Below are positions 42,124 through 52,614 of a stretch of DNA of 64,000 nucleotides, piece after piece. Each line of letters begins with the position of its first letter. The first letter of the stretch is position 1. Source of the DNA: Haemophilus influenzae (GTDB lineage Bacteria > Pseudomonadota > Gammaproteobacteria > Enterobacterales > Pasteurellaceae); the NCBI RefSeq assembly GCF_019703545.1, contig NZ_AP018771.1:124001-188000 (forward strand), read 5' to 3'. The translations under genes were made by a program, and so were the position numbers. The notes below the pieces were generated by a model that saw nothing but the letters and a program-made list of their open reading frames with translations, was not told where the DNA came from and did no database searches.

Positions 42124-42320
42124 ACAAACTCCGTAAAAAAGAAAGGATAAAAAGACGAGAATGTATATTAATTGAAAGGTACTGTAAGTACGGCGAGAAG
42201 CATTATGATAATGTTATGAAAAACTCACGGATTTTCATTAATAACATTTTTCAGTCTTAAACTGAGGCATGAGTATAAAGACTTAAGGACAAAAAATCCA
42301 TTCTTTTGTGCACTTATAGA

Positions 42321-44078
42321 TTATTTTTCAAAGAAGAAATTTTGTAATTGGAAGGCTTCTAAGAAGATTCCAAGTGGCGGTCTGTCTGAAGATTGCTCAA
42401 TATAATCTTTATCGAATTTTTTGTAATTCCCTTTGCGATCAATGTGATATTGTGTTCCATCAGGTTGAATCACCACATTCCAGCGGAAATTCGAGGCAAG
42501 TACCCAGTCATCTCCTTTAAGATCAAAGAGATTGCGTCCCTGACTATAATCCATCAACGGGTTTTCTACACGGAATACTGTCTGCATTAATGCAGAGAAA
42601 ATATCCGCATGATTACTTAATCCATTTTGTTTACCTACTGGTAAATCTTTCCAATATACAAGCAATGGCACTTGAATTTCATCACGCCCAAAGTAGTTTT
42701 CTCGCTCTTTTTGATTCATTTCATTAAAGGTTAAACCATACTCTGACGTGATGATGACTAATGTATTTTCAAGCGGTGTACTTTCTAACGCTTTTGCTAA
42801 AAGAGAATCAATGTCTTGCAAAGTGCGGTCATAATCTGATGGATTTTTAGCATCCAAGGCTAAATCCAAATAAGCAAACCAAGGTGAGTCAGTTTTTTGT
42901 GCTTTAATAAAATCATTGAGATTTTTTACCGCACTTTCATTATTTGGTTTGTTGGTTTTATTCGATGAAAGTTTTATTTCACGAAATAATGCTTGGCGGA
43001 AGATGCTATCTTTGAAATTCGTAGCAGAAAATAAACCCAATTGATAATTTTCAGCACGTAATTTTTCGATTAAAACAGATTGGGTATGATTGCTTAAAAT
43101 GCTATCGGTGTAATTTGCATTTAGCCCGTAAAATAACCCAATCAAGCCTGCGTTATTACTATTGCCTGTGCTGTAATGATTAGTGAATTCCGTTGAGCTT
43201 GTTGCAAATTTAGCAAGTTTTGGCATCTTTTCATTAGAAATCGCATCATGGCGTAAACCCGAAACCGTTACGAGCAGAATATTAGGTTTGTGCGTAATTG
43301 GTGCGTAAGTGAGTTCTTTTTTCGGATAATCAATTTTTAAGGCATCTAAACGACCTTCTTGTGCCAATTTTTGCGTATATTCTTCCCCATCCAAGAAACC
43401 GTGTTTTTCTAAAAAAGAACGAGCTGTCATTGGATAAGATAAAGGGAAATTAGAGCGTTGCATAGTGATCGGACGATACAAATAAGCATCTGCCCAAGCA
43501 TAAATTAAATGTGTCGCAATGAACGTTGTGGTTAAGAATATACCAGTGCCTTTTAGCCATTTTTGGCGTTCAAGACTACGTAATTTTTCCCAACTCCAGC
43601 GAGAAAATAACATTTGTGCCAGTAAAATTATTGGCATTGGTGCAAAGAAAATTTGCCAATCGCGCGACATTTCACCATTTTCTGGATTGACCAGCAAATT
43701 CCATACAACAGAGGATAAATGCAGATTAAAACGATTGAAAACAGCGGTATCAAATAATAATAAGGTTGTACAGATCGTGGAAAAAATCACCGTTAATCCG
43801 CGAAAAGTGCGGTGATTTTTAACAATGAAACTCAGTGGAAAGACAACGAGTAAGTACAACGCAAAAACGTTGAAACTGAAATGCCCGAGCAAACTCACAA
43901 AGAAATAAAGTTTTCCTGCGAGAGTATCTGGCCAGTCAATGATAAAGGCATAACGTGCGCCAATAAGAATAGCAACAATAATATTAAAAAAGGCAAACCA
44001 ATGGCCCCACGAAATTTTTCGTGAAACGTCATCGCGGTATTGTTTGCCGCTGAAGGTGCCTTTTTTAATCCATTTCAT
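42321..44078 (-). CDS. lapC: LPS assembly regulator LapC (YejM/PbgA), sulfatase-like
   Basis: Inner-membrane sensor that couples LPS level to LpxC degradation with LapB/FtsH. The 585-residue protein has five N-terminal membrane spans (about 25-50, 60-85, 95-115, 140-160, 182-200). It then has a periplasmic alkaline-phosphatase/sulfatase-like domain with PNILLVTVSGLRHDAI near residue 275 and STGNSNNAGLIGLFYGL near 312. The order with yejL and yejK is that of E. coli (yejM 586 residues). Three uptake signals. Intact. Confidence 0.92.
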   Translation of the reverse strand: MKWIKKGTFSGKQYRDDVSRKISWGHWFAFFNIIVAILIGARYAFIIDWPDTLAGKLYFFVSLLGHFSFNVFALYLLVVFPLSFIVKNHRTFRGLTVIFSTICTTLLLFDTAVFNRFNLHLSSVVWNLLVNPENGEMSRDWQIFFAPMPIILLAQMLFSRWSWEKLRSLERQKWLKGTGIFLTTTFIATHLIYAWADAYLYRPITMQRSNFPLSYPMTARSFLEKHGFLDGEEYTQKLAQEGRLDALKIDYPKKELTYAPITHKPNILLVTVSGLRHDAISNEKMPKLAKFATSSTEFTNHYSTGNSNNAGLIGLFYGLNANYTDSILSNHTQSVLIEKLRAENYQLGLFSATNFKDSIFRQALFREIKLSSNKTNKPNNESAVKNLNDFIKAQKTDSPWFAYLDLALDAKNPSDYDRTLQDIDSLLAKALESTPLENTLVIITSEYGLTFNEMNQKERENYFGRDEIQVPLLVYWKDLPVGKQNGLSNHADIFSALMQTVFRVENPLMDYSQGRNLFDLKGDDWVLASNFRWNVVIQPDGTQYHIDRKGNYKKFDKDYIEQSSDRPPLGIFLEAFQLQNFFFEK

Positions 44079-44079
44079 A

Positions 44080-44298
44080 TTAACGTGTTTTTACCGCATT
44101 AATTAAGGAATTCGAAAATGCTTGAGCTAATGCCTCACGTTGAGTTTGTGGCACGCTGGTGGTTAATAAATTACTCGCCATGTTACCCAGTGCGATTAAG
44201 GAGAGATCTACAGGGGCTTTATGTTTTTCTAATACTGCGATCATATCGTTTACAATCGCACTTAATTGAGCATCAGAATATTTAGAATGTTGAGCCAT
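44080..44298 (-). CDS. yejL: YejL family protein
   Basis: Small UPF0352 protein of 72 residues: MAQHSKYSDAQLSAIVNDMI then AVLEKHKAPVDLSLIALGNM, ending in ALAQAFSNSLINAVK. Matches E. coli YejL (75 residues). It is one base upstream of lapC and divergent from yejK, the conserved yejKLM group. Function unknown. Confidence 0.9.
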   Translation of the reverse strand: MAQHSKYSDAQLSAIVNDMIAVLEKHKAPVDLSLIALGNMASNLLTTSVPQTQREALAQAFSNSLINAVKTR

Positions 44299-44423
44299 AA
44301 TGTTAAAAATAAAAAAAATTTGGCTTATGATACCCGATTATTTGGTAGAACCTAAATAATTTCTTTTTTCTTGCTGAAAAAGTGCGGTTATAATTTGCGG
44401 CAAATTTTTCAAAGGTGACAAAA

Positions 44424-45440
44424 ATGAGTATTACCGTTAATCAAATTGTTTTGCATCAGTTAGTCAAAAATGTGGATGGCGACAGTATAAAAATAGAAAG
44501 CGTATTACGCGACGAGTTGCTGTCCATTACACCAGAAATAGAACAAATGATGTTGCAATTGCATCAAGGCTATCAAAATAAAGCTAAGGCTTTTGGCGTG
44601 TTTCAGGAAAAGTCTATATTTGCACAACATTTAAATCGTTTATTAGAGCAAGAAATTGAGTTTTTGGGTTTTAGTCAATATTCAACAAAATTGCTTGCAG
44701 ATGAGCTAGGTAAATATAACTTTGCGGAAAGTGGCACCTTGATTTTATGTCAATATAATTTCTTAGCGACAGATTACTTGTTTATTGCATTGCTTGATAG
44801 CCGTCATAGTATGTTAGTCGATGAGCATTTAGATATTCGCCGTACAGAATATTTGGATATTACTCAGTTTGATATTGCGGCACGGATAAATTTGACGGAT
44901 TTGCAAGTAAACGCGAACTCTAATCGTTATTTAACCTTTATAAAAGGCCGTGTTGGTCGCAAAATTAGTGATTTTTTTATGGATTTTTTAGGTGCCGAAG
45001 AAGGATTAAATCCACAAGTTCAAAATCAATGTTTATTGCAAGCTGTGAGTGATTACTGCGATCAAGGCGAACTCAACAAAGAGCAAACTCAAGCGGTAAA
45101 AAAACAAGTGTTTGAATATTGTAAAGGTCAGCTTTCAAATGGTAACAATATTGAATTAAGGGAACTTTCTGATTCATTACCCACTCTAAACGAACAGCCT
45201 TTTGTCGTCTTTACGGAAGAACAGAATTATGGTTTGGAAGAGAGTATTCCACCAATACGTTCAACATTGAAATCGCTAACAAAATTCTCTGGGTCAGGAA
45301 AGGGCGTTACCCTAAGTTTTGATGCGGAATTATTGAATACACGTATTCAATGGGATCCTATGACAGATACCCTAACCATCAAAGGTTTACCGCCAAATTT
45401 AAAAGATCAATTACAAAAGGCTTTAAAATCAGAGAATTAA
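44424..45440 (+). CDS. yejK: Nucleoid-associated protein YejK (NdpA)
   Basis: Nucleoid-associated protein of 338 residues from ATG 44424 ([16 protein letters not shown]). It has the NdpA core with [20 protein letters not shown] near residue 137 and [22 protein letters not shown] near 173, and ends [13 protein letters not shown]. The longer frame from 44415 lacks support because AAGGTGAC is spaced for the chosen ATG. An uptake signal lies just upstream (44380-44388). Confidence 0.93.
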   Translation: MSITVNQIVLHQLVKNVDGDSIKIESVLRDELLSITPEIEQMMLQLHQGYQNKAKAFGVFQEKSIFAQHLNRLLEQEIEFLGFSQYSTKLLADELGKYNFAESGTLILCQYNFLATDYLFIALLDSRHSMLVDEHLDIRRTEYLDITQFDIAARINLTDLQVNANSNRYLTFIKGRVGRKISDFFMDFLGAEEGLNPQVQNQCLLQAVSDYCDQGELNKEQTQAVKKQVFEYCKGQLSNGNNIELRELSDSLPTLNEQPFVVFTEEQNYGLEESIPPIRSTLKSLTKFSGSGKGVTLSFDAELLNTRIQWDPMTDTLTIKGLPPNLKDQLQKALKSEN

Positions 45441-45505
45441 TTTGGAAATACACCCAATTTTGGATATTATCTGACAGAACTTTTGCACAAATTAAGGTAA
45501 AGAAA

Positions 45506-45919
45506 ATGCAAGTTAAAACACTTTTAGGCGCAACCTTTTTAGCATTAAGCCTCGCTTCTTGTTCCACCGTTGAAAAAGTTGTATATCGAATTGATGTACC
45601 GCAAGGCAACTATTTAGAGGCGACTACCGTTGCGCAAGTTAAAGAAGGAATGACCGCCCAACAAGTACAATATTTGTTGGGAACGCCAATATTAATCGAC
45701 CCTTATAATAACTACACTTGGTACTACGTATTCTTACAACAACGTGCCTATGAAACGCCAGTTCAGCATACTTTCACAGTAAAATTTGATCAACGTGGGA
45801 TTGTGACAGAAACCCATCTTGATAAACCTTTACCACAGGTTTCACAACAAGGCGAAAATAACACCATTATTGAAACAGGTGAGAAACCAAAATCAAGCTG
45901 GTGGAAATTCTGGAAATAA
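45506..45919 (+). CDS. bamE: Outer-membrane assembly lipoprotein BamE
   Basis: Small lipoprotein of the BAM complex that assists outer-membrane protein insertion. The 137-residue precursor from ATG 45506 has a lipobox ALSLASC (Cys near 19) then YRIDVPQGNYLEATTVAQVK, GMTAQQVQYLLGTPILIDPY and WYYVFLQQ, the SmpA/BamE fold. Its start lies in a longer open frame that overlaps yejK, but the signal peptide and AAGGTAAAG site fix it. It ends in a basic PKSSWWKFWK. Confidence 0.93.
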   Translation: MQVKTLLGATFLALSLASCSTVEKVVYRIDVPQGNYLEATTVAQVKEGMTAQQVQYLLGTPILIDPYNNYTWYYVFLQQRAYETPVQHTFTVKFDQRGIVTETHLDKPLPQVSQQGENNTIIETGEKPKSSWWKFWK

Positions 45920-45972
45920 TCTTTTTATTTTCACCGCACTACAATAAGAATAATTGGTAAAAGGAATCTCCA

Positions 45973-46656
45973 ATGTCAAAACTCTTACTCGTTGATGATG
46001 ATATTGAATTAACTGAACTACTTTCTACACTTTTAGAACTTGAGGGTTTTGACGTTGAAACTGCAAATAATGGATTAGAAGCATTACAAAAACTCAATGA
46101 AAGCTATAAGCTGGTTTTACTTGATGTAATGATGCCAAAGTTAAATGGTATCGAAACATTAAAAGAAATTCGTAAAGTCTCTAACGTGCCAGTGATGATG
46201 CTAACAGCAAGAGGCGAAGACATTGATCGCGTATTAGGCTTAGAATTGGGAGCGGATGATTGTTTACCCAAGCCTTTTAACGATCGTGAGCTTATTGCAA
46301 GAATTAAGGCGATTTTGCGTCGTAGTGCATCTCCTTCAAATAATATATCAAATGTAGAAATCCTTTCTTTTGACGGAATTACTCTCCACTTTTCTCACGG
46401 AATTGCAACCTATAATGAAGAAAATCTAAATTTAACGGATTATGAATTTAAGATTCTTTGTTTATTGCTTAAATCTAAGGGAAATGTGGTAAGTCGAGAA
46501 GAATTAAGTTTAGAAGTAATGGAAAAACCACTCACTCCATTTGACCGTGCTCTTGATATGCACATCTCTAATTTAAGACGCAAATTACCAGAACGAAAAA
46601 ACAAGCCCTCTTGGTTTAAAACTTTACGCGGAAAAGGATACACTTTAGTTACCTAA
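45973..46656 (+). CDS. cpxR: Response regulator CpxR (orphan)
   Basis: OmpR/PhoB-class response regulator of the envelope-stress pathway. The 227-residue protein begins MSKLLLVDDDIELTELLSTL (acidic pocket DDD at 8-10). The phosphoacceptor Asp is in VLLDVMMPKLNG near 51, the Lys in LPKPFNDRE near 100, and the C-terminal winged helix ends WFKTLRGKGYTLV. The cognate sensor cpxA, expected directly downstream, is only a short frameshifted remnant, so CpxR would have to be phosphorylated by another kinase or by acetyl phosphate. Confidence 0.95.
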   Translation: MSKLLLVDDDIELTELLSTLLELEGFDVETANNGLEALQKLNESYKLVLLDVMMPKLNGIETLKEIRKVSNVPVMMLTARGEDIDRVLGLELGADDCLPKPFNDRELIARIKAILRRSASPSNNISNVEILSFDGITLHFSHGIATYNEENLNLTDYEFKILCLLLKSKGNVVSREELSLEVMEKPLTPFDRALDMHISNLRRKLPERKNKPSWFKTLRGKGYTLVT

Positions 46657-46661
46657 TTTTT

Positions 46662-46885
46662 ATGAAATTAGGTTATTTTTTCAATTTAAATCAACTCACT
46701 ATCCAAACATTTCTTATGTTTTGGTTTTCTTTTTTTCATAATGATGAGCCTTGTGATCACTGTACCTAATTTCGATCTCAGAATTTATTCCCCCATTAAA
46801 AGAAGCGAATATTGTTAATTATCAAAAAGAAATATTAGGCGGGCTATCAATGAATATAAAATTGCCATTATGGATCACCCATTAA
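46662..46885 (+). pseudogene. cpxA: Remnant of sensor kinase cpxA (N-terminus only)
   Basis: Immediately after cpxR an ATG at 46662 reads LNQLTIQTFLMFWFSFF, like the first membrane span of CpxA. It continues in another frame as IMMSLVITVPNFDLRIYSP and then in a third as KEANIVNYQKEILGGLSMNI before TAA at 46883. At least two frameshifts and loss of the whole kinase domain are needed. The order cpxR-cpxA and the N-terminal match support the identity; direct comparison was not possible. Confidence 0.65.
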
Positions 46886-46921
46886 ATAAAAATGATGACA
46901 ATTTTTACCGCACTTTTACCT

Positions 46922-47893
46922 TTAAGCATTGTCCACAGCAAAAGAAATAACGTCATTAATTTTTTCACAATCTAAAGCGATCATCATTAAACGATCTATT
47001 CCTAATGCGACACCTGAAGCATCTGGCATACCCGCTTCTAAGGCAGCAAGAAAGCGTTCATCAATTTCTCGAGTAGGCAATTCACATTTTTGTCTTTGTT
47101 GATTATCTAATTCAAAGCGATGACGTTGTTCTTGCGCATCGGCAAGTTCGTGAAAACCATTGGCTAATTCTAAACCTTTATAATAGAACTCAAAGCGTTC
47201 TGCTACCCGCTGATCTTCTGGGCTTACTTGTGCTAGAGCTGCTTGTGTTGAAGGGAAATGATACACGGCAATAGGTCGTTCTTTTCCAATTTGAGGCTCA
47301 ACGACTTCACTAAATAAAAACTGTAATAACGTATCGCGATCTTCATTATCTTCAGCCATAAAATTATGTTTACGTGCTGCTTCAATTAATTCTGAACGTT
47401 CTGCTGACAAGGGATCTAAGCCTACATATTCTTGGAAAACAAATTGGTAACTTAAACTTTCTGCAGGTGGACAATCTAAAATTTGTTGGAGCAAATCATC
47501 TACTTCATTAATTAAACGATGCATATGAAAGTGCGGTCGATACCATTCCAACATAGTGAATTCTGGATTATGGCGATTTCCAGCTTCTTCATTGCGAAAC
47601 ACTTTACTGATTTGGAATATCGGCCCACTGCCTGCAGCAAGCAAGCGTTTCATATGATATTCAGGGCTTGTAGAAAGCCAAAGTGTTTTGGATTGTTCAC
47701 CGAAAGGCGCAAGAAATTCCGTGCTAAAGGTGGAAAGATGTAAATCAGTGACGCCAAATTCACTTAGAACAGGGGTCTCTACTTCAAGCAAACCGCGTTC
47801 TGTAAAAAATTGACGAATTTCAGCAATAATTTTTGCCCGTTTAAGAAGATTTTTTATATCGGCAGAAGGTTGCCAATGATTAAGTGCGGTCAT
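46922..47893 (-). CDS. epmA: EF-P beta-lysyltransferase EpmA
   Basis: LysRS-like enzyme that attaches (R)-beta-lysine to elongation factor P. From ATG 47893 the product is about 323 residues, starting [20 protein letters not shown], with [18 protein letters not shown] near residue 39, motif 2-like [20 protein letters not shown] near 100 and motif 3-like [13 protein letters not shown] near 296. The start codon lies inside an uptake signal (47882-47890 and following). It is divergent from frdA as in E. coli (poxA-frd). Confidence 0.93.
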   Translation of the reverse strand: MTALNHWQPSADIKNLLKRAKIIAEIRQFFTERGLLEVETPVLSEFGVTDLHLSTFSTEFLAPFGEQSKTLWLSTSPEYHMKRLLAAGSGPIFQISKVFRNEEAGNRHNPEFTMLEWYRPHFHMHRLINEVDDLLQQILDCPPAESLSYQFVFQEYVGLDPLSAERSELIEAARKHNFMAEDNEDRDTLLQFLFSEVVEPQIGKERPIAVYHFPSTQAALAQVSPEDQRVAERFEFYYKGLELANGFHELADAQEQRHRFELDNQQRQKCELPTREIDERFLAALEAGMPDASGVALGIDRLMMIALDCEKINDVISFAVDNA

Positions 47894-47961
47894 TTTTAAT
47901 CCTGTTTTAAAAATTTTGCACATTGTAAACGAGAGCTACTCTCAACTCAATCTTAGCTTTT

Positions 47962-47975
47962 TTGAGGTAGATCAC
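47962..47975 (+). promoter_or_regulatory. Candidate FNR site upstream of frdA
   Basis: TTGAGGTAGATCAC matches the FNR core (TTGA-N6-TCA), about 130 bp before the frdA GTG. It fits anaerobic induction of fumarate reductase, as known in E. coli, but is imperfect at both flanks. Confidence 0.5.
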
Positions 47976-48103
47976 AAAATACGATCTTTTCCATCTTTAG
48001 ACATAAAAAACGTTATTAATTTGTAACAAAAAATGGCACAATGCCCACACAATATTACCCTTTTAGGGGATTTATTTTTACTTTCTATTGATTGGAGGAT
48101 ATC

Positions 48104-49903
48104 GTGCAAACAGTTAATGTCGATATTGCGATTGTTGGTGCTGGTGGCGGTGGTTTACGTGCAGCGATTGCCGCAGCAGAAGCAAATCCTAACTTAAAAA
48201 TTGCATTAGTTTCTAAAGTATACCCGATGCGTAGCCATACTGTAGCAGCAGAAGGTGGTGCAGCGGCAGTTATCAAAGAAGAAGATTCTTACGATAAACA
48301 CTTCCAAGATACCGTTGCTGGTGGGGACTGGCTTTGTGAGCAAGATGTAGTGGAATATTTCGTGCAACATTCACCAGTGGAAATGACCCAGTTAGAACGT
48401 TGGGGATGCCCTTGGAGCCGTAAAGCTGATGGCGATGTAAACGTACGTCGTTTCGGTGGAATGAAAATTGAGCGCACTTGGTTCGCTGCAGATAAAACAG
48501 GTTTCCACTTATTACACACGCTTTTCCAAACTTCTATTCAATATCCACAAATCCAACGTTTTGATGAACACTTCGTATTAGATATTCTTGTTGATGATGG
48601 CCATGCTCGTGGTATGGTTGCAATGAATATGATGGAAGGATCACTTGTTCAAATTAATGCCAATGCGGTTGTTATTGCAACTGGTGGTGGTTGTCGTGCA
48701 TTTAAATTTAATACCAATGGCGGCATTGTAACAGGTGACGGCTTATCTATGGCATATCGTCACGGTGTACCACTTCGTGATATGGAGTTTGTTCAATATC
48801 ATCCAACAGGCTTACCTAATACGGGTATTTTAATGACCGAAGGTTGTCGTGGCGAAGGCGGTATCTTAGTGAATAAAGATGGCTATCGCTATCTTCAAGA
48901 TTACGGTCTAGGTCCTGAAACACCAATTGGCAAACCGCAAAATAAATATATGGAACTTGGCCCTCGTGATAAAGTTTCTCAAGCATTCTGGCAAGAATGG
49001 AAAAAAGGTAATACCTTAAAAACCGCGAAAGGCGTAGATGTGGTGCATTTAGATTTACGTCATCTTGGTGAAAAATATTTACATGAGCGTCTACCATTCA
49101 TTTGTGAATTAGCAAGTGCTTATGAAGGTGTAAATCCAGTAAATGAACCAATTCCAGTTCGTCCAGTTGTTCACTATACAATGGGCGGCATTGAAGTTGA
49201 TTTTAACAGCGAAACACGTATCAAAGGTTTATTTGCTGTAGGAGAATGCGCATCTTCAGGTTTACACGGCGCAAACCGTTTAGGATCTAACTCTTTAGCT
49301 GAACTTGTTGTGTTAGGTCGCGTTGCTGGGGAATACGCAGCACAACGTGCAGTTGAGGCTCAATCGGTAAATCAAAGTGCAGTTGATGCTCAAGCAAAAG
49401 ATGTTGTTGCTCGCCTAGAAGCTCTTCACAAACAAGAAGGTAATGAATCTTGGTCTGAAATCCGTGATGAAATGGGTACCGTGATGGAAGAAGGTTGTGG
49501 TATTTACCGTGACCAAGCAAGTATGCAAAAAGCAGTAGATAAAATTGCAGAGTTAAAAGAACGTTACAAACGTATTCGCGTATCAGATAATTCAAGCGTG
49601 TTCAATACAGATGTACTTTACACCGTTGAGTTGGGTTACATTCTAGATGTTGCGCAATCTATTGCAAATTCAGCGATTGAACGTAAAGAATCTCGTGGTG
49701 CTCACCAACGCTTAGATTACACAGAACGTGACGATGTCAATTATTTAAAACACACACTTGCTTTCTACAATGAGAATGGTGCGCCGCGCATTGAATACAG
49801 TCCGGTGAAAATTACTAAATCTCAACCTGCAAAACGTGTTTACGGTGCGGAAGCAGAAGCTCAAGAAGCAGCTGCGAAAGCTAAGGAGCAAGCAAATGGC
49901 TAA
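48104..49903 (+). CDS. frdA: Fumarate reductase flavoprotein subunit
   Basis: FAD-containing catalytic subunit that reduces fumarate to succinate in anaerobic respiration. The 599-residue protein starts GTG 48104 ([20 protein letters not shown]) with GGAG upstream; the TTG at 48092 is rejected. It carries [13 protein letters not shown] with the FAD-linking His near residue 44, [34 protein letters not shown] and [20 protein letters not shown]. It closely matches E. coli FrdA. It overlaps frdB by 8 bp. No uptake signal lies in this operon. Confidence 0.97.
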   Translation: MQTVNVDIAIVGAGGGGLRAAIAAAEANPNLKIALVSKVYPMRSHTVAAEGGAAAVIKEEDSYDKHFQDTVAGGDWLCEQDVVEYFVQHSPVEMTQLERWGCPWSRKADGDVNVRRFGGMKIERTWFAADKTGFHLLHTLFQTSIQYPQIQRFDEHFVLDILVDDGHARGMVAMNMMEGSLVQINANAVVIATGGGCRAFKFNTNGGIVTGDGLSMAYRHGVPLRDMEFVQYHPTGLPNTGILMTEGCRGEGGILVNKDGYRYLQDYGLGPETPIGKPQNKYMELGPRDKVSQAFWQEWKKGNTLKTAKGVDVVHLDLRHLGEKYLHERLPFICELASAYEGVNPVNEPIPVRPVVHYTMGGIEVDFNSETRIKGLFAVGECASSGLHGANRLGSNSLAELVVLGRVAGEYAAQRAVEAQSVNQSAVDAQAKDVVARLEALHKQEGNESWSEIRDEMGTVMEEGCGIYRDQASMQKAVDKIAELKERYKRIRVSDNSSVFNTDVLYTVELGYILDVAQSIANSAIERKESRGAHQRLDYTERDDVNYLKHTLAFYNENGAPRIEYSPVKITKSQPAKRVYGAEAEAQEAAAKAKEQANG

Positions 49904-50666
49904 TTCACCAGTAATGAATGTTGAAGTATTACGCTACAATCCTGAAATCGATCAAGAGCCACATTTAAGCACCTATCAAGTACCTTATGATAATCAAACT
50001 TCATTGCTTGATGCGTTAGGCTATATTAAGGATAAACTTGAACCCTCTCTTTCTTATCGTTGGTCTTGCCGTATGGCGATCTGCGGTTCTTGCGGGATGA
50101 TGGTAAATAACAAACCAAAATTGGCTTGTAAAACTTTCTTACGTGATTACAGCGGCCATATGCGTATCGAGCCATTAGCAAACTTCCCTATTGAACGCGA
50201 TTTAGTGGTTGATTTAAGCCACTTTATCGAAAGTTTAGAGGCAATTAAGCCTTATATTATTGGTAACGAAGCACCAGCATTAGATGGTAAACCACATCCA
50301 TCGAAAGAATTGCAAGTAAGCCGTACTAAACAAACGCCAGCACAGCTTGAGAAATATCGTCAATTCTCAATGTGTATCAACTGTGGTTTATGCTATGCCG
50401 CTTGCCCTCAATTTGGTTTAAATCCTGAATTCTTAGGCCCTGCAGCTATTACTATGGCTCATCGTTATAATCTTGATAACCGTGACCATGGTAAAGCAAA
50501 ACGTATGTCATTATTAAATGGTAAAAATGGGGTTTGGAGTTGTACTTTCGTTGGTTATTGCTCAGAAGTTTGTCCAAAACATGTGGATCCTGCTTCTGCA
50601 ATTAACCAAGGAAAAGTGGAAAGTGCCAAAGATTATGTTATCTCTATGCTAAAACCAAAAGGCTAA
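49896..50666 (+). CDS. frdB: Fumarate reductase iron-sulfur subunit
   Basis: Electron-transfer subunit with [2Fe-2S], [4Fe-4S] and [3Fe-4S] clusters. The product is about 256 residues from ATG 49896 ([19 protein letters not shown]). It has [22 protein letters not shown] near residue 57, [18 protein letters not shown] near 150 and [13 protein letters not shown] near 217, the cluster cysteines in the usual spacing. It overlaps frdA and precedes frdC by 10 bp, giving frdABCD. Confidence 0.97.
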   Translation: MANSPVMNVEVLRYNPEIDQEPHLSTYQVPYDNQTSLLDALGYIKDKLEPSLSYRWSCRMAICGSCGMMVNNKPKLACKTFLRDYSGHMRIEPLANFPIERDLVVDLSHFIESLEAIKPYIIGNEAPALDGKPHPSKELQVSRTKQTPAQLEKYRQFSMCINCGLCYAACPQFGLNPEFLGPAAITMAHRYNLDNRDHGKAKRMSLLNGKNGVWSCTFVGYCSEVCPKHVDPASAINQGKVESAKDYVISMLKPKG

Positions 50667-50676
50667 GGGGAAGAAT

Positions 50677-51087
50677 ATGTCAGTAACAGTAAGTAAACGT
50701 AAAAAATATGTTCGTCCAATGACAGCGACTTGGTGGCAAAAATTAGACTTCTATAAAGCTTATATGCTACGTGAAGCGACTTCAATCTTTGCTGTATGGT
50801 TTTGTATTGTATTGCTTTATGGTGTTCTTTGCCTCGCAAGCAATCCAATACCAGGCTTAGGCATTTTGAGCTTTATTGAGTTTTTAAGAAACCCAATTGT
50901 GGTTTTCTTAAATATTATTACGCTTATCGCAACGCTTTATCATACGGTGACATATTTCTTAATGACACCAAAAGTGATGAATATCATTGTGAAAAATGAA
51001 CGCCTACCACATACTGTGGTAAGAAATGCACTTTGGGCGGTAACAGCATTAGTTAGCGTGATTGCTTTAGTTTTAGTTTATATCTAA
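50677..51087 (+). CDS. frdC: Fumarate reductase membrane anchor subunit C
   Basis: Quinone-site membrane anchor of the enzyme. The 136-residue protein begins MSVTVSKRKKYVRPMTATWW with a family start (KRKPYVRPMTSTWW-like) and three membrane spans (about 37-60, 70-92, 108-135). It is slightly longer than E. coli FrdC (131). GGGAAGA ribosome site upstream. Third gene of the frd operon. Confidence 0.95.
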   Translation: MSVTVSKRKKYVRPMTATWWQKLDFYKAYMLREATSIFAVWFCIVLLYGVLCLASNPIPGLGILSFIEFLRNPIVVFLNIITLIATLYHTVTYFLMTPKVMNIIVKNERLPHTVVRNALWAVTALVSVIALVLVYI

Positions 51088-51099
51088 GGGAGAGAAAAA

Positions 51100-51444
51100 A
51101 TGGTTGATCAAAATCCAAAACGCTCCGGCGAACCGCCAGTATGGTTAATGTTCGGTGCAGGCGGCACAGTGAGTGCAATTTTCCTTCCTGTCGTTATTCT
51201 AATCATCGGTTTGTTATTACCATTTGGTTTAGTCGATGCGCATAATTTAATTACTTTTGCTTATTCTTGGATTGGTAAATTAGTTATTTTAGTGCTTACT
51301 ATTTTTCCAATGTGGTGTGGTTTACACCGTATTCATCACGGTATGCACGATCTTAAAGTGCATGTGCCAGCAGGTGGATTTATCTTTTATGGTTTAGCCA
51401 CAATTTATACTGTTTGGGTGTTATTTGCGGTAATAAACCTGTAA
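51100..51444 (+). CDS. frdD: Fumarate reductase membrane anchor subunit D
   Basis: Second hydrophobic anchor. The 114-residue protein has [20 protein letters not shown] then [14 protein letters not shown], with three spans and [17 protein letters not shown], as in the family (E. coli 119 residues). It follows frdC by 12 bp. A long A/T-flanked terminator follows. Confidence 0.95.
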   Translation: MVDQNPKRSGEPPVWLMFGAGGTVSAIFLPVVILIIGLLLPFGLVDAHNLITFAYSWIGKLVILVLTIFPMWCGLHRIHHGMHDLKVHVPAGGFIFYGLATIYTVWVLFAVINL

Positions 51445-51460
51445 TAAAAATGATATAAAT

Positions 51461-51488
51461 AAAAAAACGAGTCTTAGACTCGTTTTTT
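51461..51488. terminator. Bidirectional terminator after frdD
   Basis: AAAAAAACGAGTC, loop TTA, GACTCGTTTTTTT is a perfect inverted repeat with A and T flanks. It ends frdABCD and can end mtgA as well. Confidence 0.9.
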
Positions 51489-51544
51489 TATTTTATGTTA
51501 AATATTTTTTAGTTTGTTTTACTTTATAAATTTGATTGAATTTT

Positions 51545-52294
51545 TTATAAATGGCTCAAGTATTCAGTACCTAAATTTCCCATTTGTCTCAAAATCCAAG
51601 TTTGTTTTTTACGAACTAATAAGCTTGGCTTATTTACTTTATAAATGATTGGATTAGGCAACACAGCAGCTAAAAGTGCGGCTTCATTTTGAGATAAATT
51701 TTTAGCTGATTTTCTAAAGTAATAGCGACTTGCCGCCTCCACACCAAAAATGCCGTTCCCAAATTCTGCAATATTTAAATACACTTCTAAAATACGTTTT
51801 TTTGACCAAGTCAGCTCAAGCAACATAGTTGCTGGAACTTCTAAACCTTTTCTTAGCCAATTTTGTCCATGCCAAAGCATTAAGTTTTTAGCGGTTTGCT
51901 GGGAAATGGTTGATGCTCCTCTAATTCCTTTTTTAGATTTTTCGTTATACCGAATTGCTCCTTGGATAGCCTCAAAATCAAAGCCTAAATGTTCAGGAAA
52001 ACGCTGATCTTCTGATGAAATCACAGCTAATTGAATGTTTGGAGAGATATTTTCTAGGCTAACCCAGTCATATTGAATTTGATATCGAAAATCGCCTTGT
52101 AAAAGATTAGCGATTTTTTGTTGTACCATATAAGCGGAAAATGGAATAGGTACAAAGCGAAAAATCAGCAACAAAGCAAAAACGGCGAAAAAAAAACAAA
52201 AGACAACTCGCTGCCAGTTTTTTTTCCACCATTTAGGACTAAATAAGTGAGAAAGTGCGGTAAAAATTCGCTTAGTTTTTTTCAATGAGATCAA
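51545..52294 (-). CDS. mtgA: Monofunctional biosynthetic peptidoglycan transglycosylase
   Basis: GT51 enzyme that polymerises lipid II, anchored to the inner membrane. About 249 residues if read from TTG 52294, with a membrane span near 26-48 and [20 protein letters not shown] near 88 (catalytic Glu). [19 protein letters not shown] near 122 and [15 protein letters not shown] near 168 follow. The start is uncertain: it overlaps trpR by about 23 bp and candidates are TTG 52294 or the TTG four codons later. Contains one uptake signal (52253). Confidence 0.9.
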   Translation of the reverse strand: MISLKKTKRIFTALSHLFSPKWWKKNWQRVVFCFFFAVFALLLIFRFVPIPFSAYMVQQKIANLLQGDFRYQIQYDWVSLENISPNIQLAVISSEDQRFPEHLGFDFEAIQGAIRYNEKSKKGIRGASTISQQTAKNLMLWHGQNWLRKGLEVPATMLLELTWSKKRILEVYLNIAEFGNGIFGVEAASRYYFRKSAKNLSQNEAALLAAVLPNPIIYKVNKPSLLVRKKQTWILRQMGNLGTEYLSHL

Positions 52295-52577
52295 GATGTT
52301 GTTTCATCCATTGCATAAAATCAGGATCCATCGTTTTAATCATATTGGAACCTCGAGTGATTGTTGCAGCACTTGTATTAAGATTTTGTTGAATTTCACG
52401 CTGAGGCATATTTTTATCAATCAGCTGAGAGACAATCTGCAAGCGCAATCCTACAGCATCTCGTTCGTCTGCTGTTAATAATAAGGTTAGAAACTCCTGT
52501 GCTTTGTTTTCTTCAAAGGCGATTTTTAGCATTTGAAGAAATGCATTCCATTGTTCTAAATTACGGCTGATATACAT
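52272..52577 (-). CDS. trpR: Trp operon repressor
   Basis: Tryptophan-dependent repressor. The 101-residue protein starts [20 protein letters not shown] and carries [20 protein letters not shown] near residue 44, with the helix-turn-helix [22 protein letters not shown] near 66. It closely resembles E. coli TrpR (108 residues). It follows slt, as in E. coli. The operator-like palindrome just upstream (52594-52613) suggests autoregulation. Confidence 0.95.
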
Positions 52578-52593
52578 AATTATGCTCCCATTT

Positions 52594-52613
52594 CACACTA
52601 TTAAACTAGTGCA
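52594..52613 (-). promoter_or_regulatory. Candidate TrpR operator upstream of trpR
   Basis: On the minus strand TGCACTAGTTTAATAGTGTG contains ACTAGTTTAATAGT, close to the TrpR consensus (CTAGTT-N-ACTAG-type). It lies about 17 bp upstream of the trpR start and after the slt stop, so it could autoregulate trpR. Confidence 0.6.
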
Positions 52614-52614
52614 T

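Noticed and set aside
48092..48104. TTG at 48092 as the frdA start
   Set aside because: The GGAG needed for initiation lies within those codons, and E. coli FrdA aligns with the GTG at 48104.
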